Assembly (NCBI GenBank): GCA_943704495.1
Contig: CALSCR010000581.1
Coordinates: 1-26,983 of the forward strand
From: Pigoraptor chileana
Lineage: Eukaryota > Opisthokonta > Filasterea
DNA length: 26,983 nt
Direction of reading: 5' to 3'
Every line of letters begins with the position of its first letter. Within the stretch, counting starts at the first letter, position 1. Below are positions 19,992-26,983 of this stretch, piece by piece. The notes below the pieces were generated by a model, which was not told the DNA's origin, did not search any database, and was given only the letters and a program-made list of their open reading frames with translations. Made by a program: the position numbers and the translations under genes.

Positions 19992-20893
19992 ATGTCCGAC
20001 GGCGCGGCTGCCCAGGGCTTGTGGGGCTGGGGTGCATCTCTCTTTGGAAACGCAAGTAATGGCTCCACACCTCAGGCTTCCACTGCTGTTGCAGGTGGCA
20101 GTGCCTCTGGTGGTGAGGAGGGAGTCCAGGGGCTGCACAGTGGTGGGAGTGGCGCCGGTGGGCGCGGCTCCTCCCATGGGGGCACGTTGCCCCGCGACGC
20201 ACGGGCGCGCGTGCGTCGGGACAGCGGCGCTGGCGGCAGTACTGGCAGCGCGGGAAACAGCTGGCGGGATCCACTTGCGTTTGGCGGCGGCGGCGATGCA
20301 TATACGGACAGCCACAGCGATGGATACGCCGACCACCTGAACGCTGACCCCGACGGGGGCGACGACCACAGATCGCCATATGCTGCAGGTGGGAACTTTG
20401 GTTGTGCCGGCGATTACATTGGTACGAATGCGTCTGCTGCACTCTGTGTTGACCCGCGCTGCTCTCATAAATAACGCAGCTGACACGAGCGAGGAGTCGT
20501 CCGTTACGACTGAGCGTTCGAGTGTTGTGCCGAGTGCAATCGTCCCCCTTGCGGCCATGCAGTTCTTCAGTGCCGCAATGCTCGCACTGTGGGACAACAT
20601 CATGGGACCGCGCCTCTTTCGGGTGGGTCACGCGGTGTCTGCGGCTCTGATGTCATCTGTCATGGGTCATTTGTCGGTTGTGGCGGTAGTTGCGGGCTAT
20701 TGGGAGCCCCGTTTCTTTTGCTTATCATGCAATACTCTCGCATGCATCGCAATTCCCAGGCGTGGGTATCAAGCGACTCTGTTTCGGAAGACGTTCTTGC
20801 CTATGTTGCGCGCCACACACTCAACGGCGAGATTTGCCGCTCTGACGACATGGGCATTGAGCCCAAATTCTACGTTCTCTCTGAAATTGGTGG

Positions 20894-20926
<33 letters not shown>

Positions 20927-23357
20927 GTGCTTGTCCGTGTGGATTCGGGCGCTCACAAGGGAGGCCGCACATTTTCTCCGCTTGCTGCAGGCTACGTTGT
21001 ATCCGCAACCATCTTCTCTGCGAGTGCTGGGCAAGGGCGCGATGACTCGCCTAGCATATTTTCGCTGTCGCTTGTGCTGCCCATCGACCGCCTGCATGCC
21101 TATCTCGCGCTGCACGACTTCTGCGAGGATGCCACATGCGACCTCGTTCGTCGCTTTCAATCGGCCCTGGCAAAGGTGTCGTGTGCGGTGTCAGTGGGAG
21201 ATTTTAGACGGGTGGATTGGCTGTGTGGAGCTCCATTTGTGTGTGGAGCCTCATGAAGGCCCGATTGGTCACACGTCGCCCATGTACGCCACACGCATAC
21301 TCTCACTCCACCCACTCACACTATTTCTCAACGCTTTCTCGCAGACGCCCCACACTGCCGTCAAGCAATTTGAGTCGCATTTGTCGGCGTTTGCGGCCAA
21401 TGCAAATGCAATTGCCTTGGCTGACGTCCCTCCTAATATTGAGGTGTGAAATCTGCGTCCATCTTTGTTTTGGTGTTGCAAGGAAGAGCTTCGCGTTTGT
21501 TTTAATTTGGTCCCTGCGAATGTAATGGTTACCTCCGCAAGTTCACCCATTTACCCCCACTCCGCTTCAGGTTTCACGGACGGTGTTCATGCCTGGCAAC
21601 GACGGCGTGTTTGAACCAAGCTTTCTTCGTCGGTTGGTTGCGTGAAAAATGCGACTGTGCATGTTACGTGTGTGCGATGTTGTTGATGGGCGGTTGTACG
21701 CTTGCGACTGCCACCACGTGCTCCTTGTTTCCCGAGTGTGCTGATTGCATCACTGACCGTCCCGCCGACGCCGACTGCATCCGGGATCCAAACAGCGCCA
21801 TCACATCGCATATGCAGACGCGCAGCTGCACCGTGGTCATCGGTGCGGACGCCCGGCTCGTTGATTTGGTAGGTTCAACCGCGACTACCGGTCTGCTGGC
21901 TGTGCCCTAGGTCATTCTCTGTGTGCCTTGTCTGCTGTTTGCACTGGTGAAGCACGTCATATCCGTCGCCAATGGCATCATGCACAGCATCACAGCATTT
22001 GGGGCCACGCTGCTCACACCGGCGCTCTTGATCCGAGTGCAGATGATTTCAACTCTTGCCCTGTTCTCGTCGGCAGAAGAACGCCGGCGCTCAAGGTACT
22101 CACGTGACGGCGCCGAATCGTACTGTGCCGGGTTTTACCTCCAAGGCATAGTTGTGGTAGGTGCAGTTTTGTGTGCGTAAATTACACTTCGATGGTGTGT
22201 TCATCCATCTTTGAGGTTCACTTGTATGTACGCGTCCGACTGGCCGACGACTCATGCCTATGCCCGCGATACTCGGCCACTTGCATCGCATGTGCAAAGC
22301 CCACTGGGAACGTCGCCCTCGCAGAGAGCGCTGTAATCCGATCGATGCTGCCGACGACCGTCGTGGACCTTGCCGCCATGTCGGTGCAGCAGACGAACCA
22401 GCACAACGAGTACACCGTCCTGCGCACAGAGCACCGGGATGCTCTCAGCCGCGCCACCGCAGAGGGGCCGGTGGCGTCTCCGTGGGCTGCATCGTGGGTT
22501 TCGCTTTCCCGTCACACCAAGCAGATCGGTCCACCACTGCTCGATTAGATCAATGTCCTTGTTCGGTGTTGTAGCTTTGTAGTCGCGCTCATTCCTGGCG
22601 TCCATTCTGCCGCAGAATTTCAGTGGTTTACAGCCGGTCCACGCGCACTGCACTCGGCCAAGCACCTAACTCGACCGCACTCCACTTCTCCACTTCCACT
22701 CCACCCCCACTCGACTGCACTCGACCAGCACGCGCAGGAACAGCCTCTTTCGCACCGTCCGCGAGAGCGCCGCGATGGTGCGCGCCGCACTGTCGGAAGC
22801 ATTCAGGCTTCAGCCGCCACCCCTGCGTGCAATCCACATTGCCCAATTTCACCGGCTGGTCTCGCGCAAGGCAGTCGCGCTCATTCGCAATGTGGATGCA
22901 GAACTGTGGGTGCCGATTGAATACGATGTGGGCTGGAGGTGCAGAGGAGTGTGGATACGATGTGGGCTGGAGGTGCAGAGGAGTGGATACGATGTGGACT
23001 GGAGGTGCACAGGAGTGTGCATACTATGTGGGCTAGAGGTCCGGATAGGATAGATAGAATGCAGTGGGTGGCTCTCTTGATTTGCGATGATGTGCTGACT
23101 GACTAACACAATCACACCCGCACCTGCACACGTGCCTCCCCTGCCTCCCCTACACATACGGCGTTAGTGTACACGGGCGCCCACTCATTGAGGCATCGAC
23201 CAAGCGCGTGCGGGCGGATCTCGGGCTCTTGTCAGACCCGGACTTCCGCGTGGTGCTTGCGTGTGCCGAGCGCTTGCGTCCCGGCATCTTCATGGATGTG
23301 TTTGGCGACCCGCGGTCGATGGAAGACAAACTGATGCTCATGATGGAAACCTTCTAA
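19992..23357 (+). CDS. C9orf72: C9orf72 homolog (DENN-type protein), 11 exons, Gly/Ser-rich N-terminus
   Basis: In animals a longin/DENN protein that forms a GTPase-regulating complex with SMCR8 and WDR41 at lysosomes and in autophagy. Exons: 19992-20388, 20480-20622, 20760-20889, 20991-21175, 21345-21443, 21571-21632, 21796-21868, 22043-22156, 22327-22481, 22738-22905, 23168-23357; about 571 residues against 481 in human. Diagnostic matches: LWDNIMGPRLFR, RHTLNGEI, PKFYVLSEIG, FLRRAITSHMQTRSCTVVIG, GFYLQGIVV, PTTVVDL, RKAVALIRNVDAEL, and the C-terminus ERLRPGIFMDVFGDPR...LMLMMETF. The first about 160 residues are a Gly/Ser-rich extension without a human counterpart. Exon 9 may instead start at 22216, adding 37 in-frame residues, but that needs a 59-nt intron, shorter than any other here. 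The locus is tail to tail with a PLD3-like gene. Identification is firm across the length. Confidence 0.93.
20897..20925. repeat. (TG)n microsatellite just after a C9orf72 donor
   Basis: About fourteen TG units begin 7 nt after the start of the intron 20890-20990. On the RNA this places a UG repeat beside the 5' splice site, a kind of sequence that TDP-43 binds in animals; whether anything binds here is unknown. Confidence 0.9.
22922..23042. repeat. Minisatellite of 32-34-bp units in C9orf72 intron 10
   Basis: Three and a half tandem units starting TACGATGTGGGCTGGAGG, at 22922, 22956, 22988 and 23022 (partial). The first two are identical except for a 2-bp deletion; the later ones have a few substitutions. 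The array starts 17 nt after the exon donor (GTGGGT), and three of its four units carry the same GTGGGC word used as a donor elsewhere, so it offers several decoy donors. Confidence 0.93.
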
Positions 23358-23527
23358 AAGGCAGTGGGGCGCAGTGTGTGTGCATTCGCATTGCAACTCA
23401 CTGGACATGTCCTCGTCAACAGTGCGGTCCACCCGCACGTCATTTATTTGCGCACGTGCACACTTTGGCTGGTCCCAATGCGCGCCATCCAAGCCACGCG
23501 GCAATGTCTTGCCTCTCCCCGTAGCCG

Positions 23528-25763
23528 TCAGTTGGCATCGCGTCCGACTGCGCCCAGGGGTCGGACATACTCTGACGCCCAGTCCCGCTCAAACACCGCC
23601 GCAAGTGCGTCGACTGCATGTGGCGACTCAATGGTCATGCTGACCCCCGCCGTGGTGAGAAAGTAGTCGCCGACCCAATTGGACGTGCACACGACAGCGT
23701 GATTGTCCGTCACCATGAATTTTGCATGGTTGACGCGAGTAAATGGGACGTACGGCTCAATGACTGCGGTCAGAAACACGGGTGATGTTATGAGGGTACT
23801 ACAGTATGACTACTACAAATTGGGGTAAAATGGGTGGGGCGGGGGGGGTTATGGTAACAACAAGAGTGTTCGCACCGGAATTCAAAGTGCACAACATTAA
23901 ACATTTGTCACGGGTGACGGTGGCGTGACAGCGACTCACTTGGAACGGACATCAGTCTGACTTGGATGTTGTCGATGCTGTCGAGCGAGCGCAGAAACGC
24001 ATCCGCACCCGGGATCGAATACTGCCATTGCGACGCGATGAGGCGCACAGTGACGTTGCGCCTGCAATGCGTGTGGGGACAGGTGCGTTCATTTAGAGGC
24101 GTTTAGTATCAACGCACACACGCCAATCAATCCAATCAACCCAATCAGTGAATCACGATTACATGGGTGGTATGTAAGCACCACAACACACGGCGCCAAC
24201 ACACGACACCAGGGCAGCCGGGCATGTTGGGCTGATGTGGCATGCCGCACAACGCCGCCGCAAATGCCAACCCACTCGAAGGCGGCTGCGCGCAAAGCAT
24301 CGTCAATGTCCGTCCACAACTTGCGAGGCGTCGCGTAGAGCGTCGTGGGCAAGTAGTCCATAACTTCGATACTGATGGAGCTGCACGTGATGACATGATG
24401 CACATCGGCACGGTGAGAACAGTGTCACGACGGCAAGGGCAAGAAGGTCGCTGCTCATGGCACTCGCAAGACAGATCAAAAGTGCATTTCGTGCAGTCAG
24501 GTCCACTTCAAACCATTAATTGCTGCTGGGCTTACCTCTTTGCAGAGGCAATCGATGCAACGATGGCAGACAGGTCGTCGGTGCGTCCACGGGGGCATAA
24601 TTCACCCGGCGCCGACGAAATAAACGCAGTGGCGCCGCTGCCGTTCAGCTTTAGCTGCGCTGGAGTGGCCACGTCATATGCCGTCTCGAGGCTGTATCGC
24701 GCAGGTTAGGCAAGCATACGTCAAGGACTTCGTACACAAGATGCGCATCGGTACAAACACCCATCCAACGACAACAAAGAGATTGGGTTGAGGACTGCAC
24801 GACAAACAGTAACGGCGCCAGCAGACAGCAATGTGCAATGTGATTTCGGGTGATTGGATACTCTGATGGCCATGTACGGGGCAGGGATGCGTGCTCCGCA
24901 ACGTAGAGATAGCCCTCAAACACCTTGCGCAGGTCAGCAGCGAGGGCAGCGCAGCCGACCACGACGACGCCAAGCTCCTTAACCTGCGTCAGGGACCGCC
25001 AGTCTGTCACACGACAGGGCGTGCGCGTGTGTTAGTCGTGCCCACCAGCACGTGAGTGTGCAATTGGGCGAGTCCAGTCACAGAGCCCACCTAATGCGTA
25101 CTGGTACTGTGCTCCTTTGCAAATGCACTCATTTCACGTTACCTAGATTGGCGCTTCCCAAGTAGAACTCGTTGTCGTCGGCAATAATGAACTTCGTGTG
25201 GAGCACGCCTGATCCGTAAATGGCAGACATGTTGACATACGCGACCGATAGAGAAGGGCCTGCCGCCGCAGCAAGCACAGCGAGGTCGGTGTCGGGGAAT
25301 GCATCACTTGGCTGCGAGATGGCGAGTCGCACACGCACACCGCGCCGGGCAGCGGCAGCGATACCGTCGAGCACGTCCTGTCCCTCCGTGGCGCCCCCCG
25401 TGAGTGTCATGTACAGTGCAGCAATGTCAAGGGTGTGCGTCGCCCGCGCCATGATCCCCAGCCAGGCTGCACGCGGAACAACACAATCAGCATACGGTCA
25501 GACGTTGTTCAACTAATGTGTTGTTTTTCTCATAAACAGCGGCCCTTTTTTACAACAAATAACGCACCATCGGGAGTATGAAGTGACGTGGTGAGATTCA
25601 TTCCGACGGGAATGGACTCGGCAATTGCGAATGTCGCATCGGGGCACACTTCCGCATACCCGTTCATGCTTGTGGCGGTGGTGACAGCCCAAACGCTCAC
25701 AACGCAACAAAACAGCAAAGCACAGCTGACCGTGCGTGCCAGCGTGTACAGTGCGCGTGCCAT
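23528..25763 (-). CDS. PLD3: PLD3/PLD4-type phospholipase D family protein with signal peptide, 7 exons
   Basis: In animals PLD3 and PLD4 are lysosomal luminal enzymes that degrade single-stranded nucleic acids from the 5' end and act on lipids. Exons, in order: 25568-25763, 25143-25466, 24862-25003, 24536-24691, 24276-24380, 23940-24061, 23528-23763; 426 residues (human PLD3 490). A hydrophobic N-terminus (about residues 12-27, LARTVSCALLFCCVVSVW) serves as signal peptide or anchor. AWLGIMARATHTLDIAALY starts the first PLD domain. First HKD: His155, Lys157, Asp162, GSAN 169-172. DWRSLTQVKELGVV is a PLD3-specific block. Second HKD: His361, Lys363, Asp368, TSNW 375-378, within FTRVNHAKFMVTDN. 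Both active sites look intact. N-glycosylation motifs NLT, NMS, NGS and NVT fit a luminal protein. Convergent with C9orf72, 170 bp apart. Confidence 0.94.
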
Positions 25764-25995
25764 ACTTGAATGCCGCAACAAATGGCACGTCGTCACTCTT
25801 ATCCCTCCAACTAGAATGACAAAGGAGAATCCAAAAATATGTATTCAGAAAACTCAGTGTCCACATTTTAAAAATAATATGACGGACCAGCCGTCGATCA
25901 ATTATGTGTCACGTGCCGGTTGCGTCACTAACGTAAAATTTAGTCCACCCGAACTGCGCTGATATAATGACAGGCAAATTCACTGAGCTTTTCCC
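25764..25995. promoter_or_regulatory. Spacer between NDUFAF2 end and PLD3-like start
   Basis: A 232-bp AT-richer gap holding the NDUFAF2 3' end and the PLD3-like promoter. A TCACGTG E-box core lies near 25,908-25,914, and A/T-rich words (AAAAATA, TTTAAAAATAATA) near 25,830-25,880. Nothing else is recognisable. Confidence 0.4.
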
Positions 25996-26747
25996 CTACG
26001 GCTTCGGAGCCGCCGTTGGTTGCCAGGACTCCGGCTCAAACTCGCGGTCCACGACCGGCAGTGGGCTTGGGGCATCCTCCCTCGACGGTGGCGGTTGCGG
26101 CGGCAAGTCGCGTCCCGCCCGCTCGGCTTCAATGGCCGCTGCCGATGTGTTGAGGGTTGGGGTAAGCACCGCGGCTTGCAGATGCGGCCAGCAGTCATGG
26201 CATAACTTCCAACAAAGCAGTGTGCATATGTATGGAGCACTCACCGTATTCTTTGGCCGCCAGCTCCGAAACGCGCTGCTTCATGACAGCCCTGCGCGCA
26301 ATGCCTGCTTGTAACTCCTGTGGCAGGTGCAGAGTTGTGCATCAGTCCTATAGCCAGTACATGCGTGTGTGCGATTCTCGTTCCAGGGGCAACAACGTCA
26401 ACAGGAGTATACCAACTTCTATTGTCGGGGCCTGCTGCCGCCGGCCACGCAGCCACGATTCCCATTCAACCGGCAGTATGTTGGGTTCATAGTCACCAGG
26501 CACGGCGCCAGGAACCTCGACCACTCGAGTTGGAGAGCGACCTGTAATTAATCCGCGGTACAATTGCAATGAGCACCACTATGTGACACATAAAGCAAGA
26601 CGAAACATAAACGCTGTTGTATGTTCCCAGACCTTTGTGATGAAGTTGGAAATACTTGTTGCCGTCCAGGTCGGCGCCTGCAAACACGCGCCGTGTGCCC
26701 GATGCAGAGCGCACCAACCGGTCGACCAGAGCGCGAAACACAGACAT
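25996..26747 (-). CDS. NDUFAF2: Complex I assembly factor NDUFAF2 (mimitin), 4 exons
   Basis: Mitochondrial assembly factor related to the NDUFA12 (B17.2) subunit of respiratory complex I. Exons, in order: 26633-26747, 26417-26541, 26245-26317, 25996-26138; 151 residues (human 169). Blocks: FRALVDRL, FAGADLDGNKYFQLH (family GTDxxGNKYY), RSPTRVVEV, LPVEWESWLRGRRQQAPTIEE (family PTEWEAWIRxTRKTPPTxEE), and the C-terminal FEPESWQPTAAPKP (family FQPGSWxP). Start ATG at 26747. The first donor is GTCTGG, weaker than most, but phase and homology agree. It lies upstream of, and in the same direction as, the PLD3-like gene with 232 bp between them. No cleaved presequence is obvious, as in the human protein. 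Confidence 0.9.
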
Positions 26748-26983
26748 CGCACTGAGCCACTGTATTGAATTGGATGAAACGCTGCACTTTATCGGCAACA
26801 TTTAATGCGATCAAAAGATTTGCTGTTTCTATCCACTGTATGGTAAGCCGCCCATCCGAGCAGTGACGGTCACGGGATCAACCACACTTGCATCCAGCCG
26901 CCGCGAAATAGATTGCAGTCATGTCGAAATAAAAGCTCATTTCCAACAAATACGCAGATTACCCGCCCGGATGAGCCCCCCCC
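26748..26983. other. Right-hand flank upstream of NDUFAF2
   Basis: Contains the NDUFAF2 promoter by position. I see no gene or clear site. The last bases are a run of C, as the first bases of the window are runs of G, which may be real or mark assembly ends. Confidence 0.5.

Noticed and set aside
22623-23036. Long plus-strand ORF through C9orf72 exon 10 and the minisatellite
   Set aside because: It uses a different frame from the family match in exon 10 and arises from the repeat.

Overview
The window is nuclear DNA from a spliceosomal-intron-rich eukaryote, most likely a unicellular opisthokont close to animals (a choanoflagellate, filasterean or ichthyosporean-type lineage; I cannot place it more finely). 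The reasons are an RFX factor with both the winged helix and the long animal-type RFX1/2/3 dimerisation region, a C9orf72 homolog, a cohesin-loader gene of the NIPBL/Scc2 type, and a PLD3/PLD4-type phospholipase. I read eight genes and built exon models by hand from splice sites, reading-frame phase and remembered homolog sequences. Every complete model closes with a coding length divisible by three. I see no rRNA, tRNA, CRISPR array, prokaryotic operon or virus-derived element.

Layout, left to right: (1) 1-1064, minus, 5' part of an HSDL2-like short-chain dehydrogenase running off the left edge. (2) A 354-bp shared promoter. (3) 1419-4125, plus, SCPx-type peroxisomal thiolase, 11 exons, whose last intron is GC-AG and whose last exon ends in SKL. 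(4) 4282-12729, minus, SCC2/NIPBL cohesin loader, about 32 exons and about 1620 residues. (5) 12730-14749, a gene-poor, partly AT-rich intergenic block with a perfect 41-nt palindrome. (6) 14750-17195, plus, RFX transcription factor, two exons, 705 residues. (7) 17485-19629, minus, PLP-dependent transsulfuration-family enzyme, 8 exons. (8) 19992-23357, plus, C9orf72 homolog, 11 exons. (9) 23528-25763, minus, secreted or lysosomal PLD3/4-like protein, 7 exons. (10) 25996-26747, minus, NDUFAF2-type complex I assembly factor, 4 exons.

Genes alternate as divergent and convergent pairs with short spacers of 156-362 bp, apart from the 2-kb block before RFX. Two functional pairings stand out. HSDL2 and SCPx are both peroxisomal lipid enzymes, and in animals both carry SCP2 domains; here they share one promoter. 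C9orf72 (DENN protein of autophagy and lysosome) lies tail to tail with a PLD3-like lysosomal phospholipase. NDUFAF2 implies a mitochondrial complex I. Introns are short (mostly 73-330 nt) and favour a GTG donor start: 48 of 72 GT donors I placed.

I did not find a convincing undescribed multi-gene system. The most interesting signals are the GC-AG intron that decides whether SCPx carries a peroxisomal signal, a roughly 51-54-bp interspersed repeat in introns of two different genes, the perfect palindrome, and C9orf72 with a long Gly-rich N-terminus in an apparent protist.
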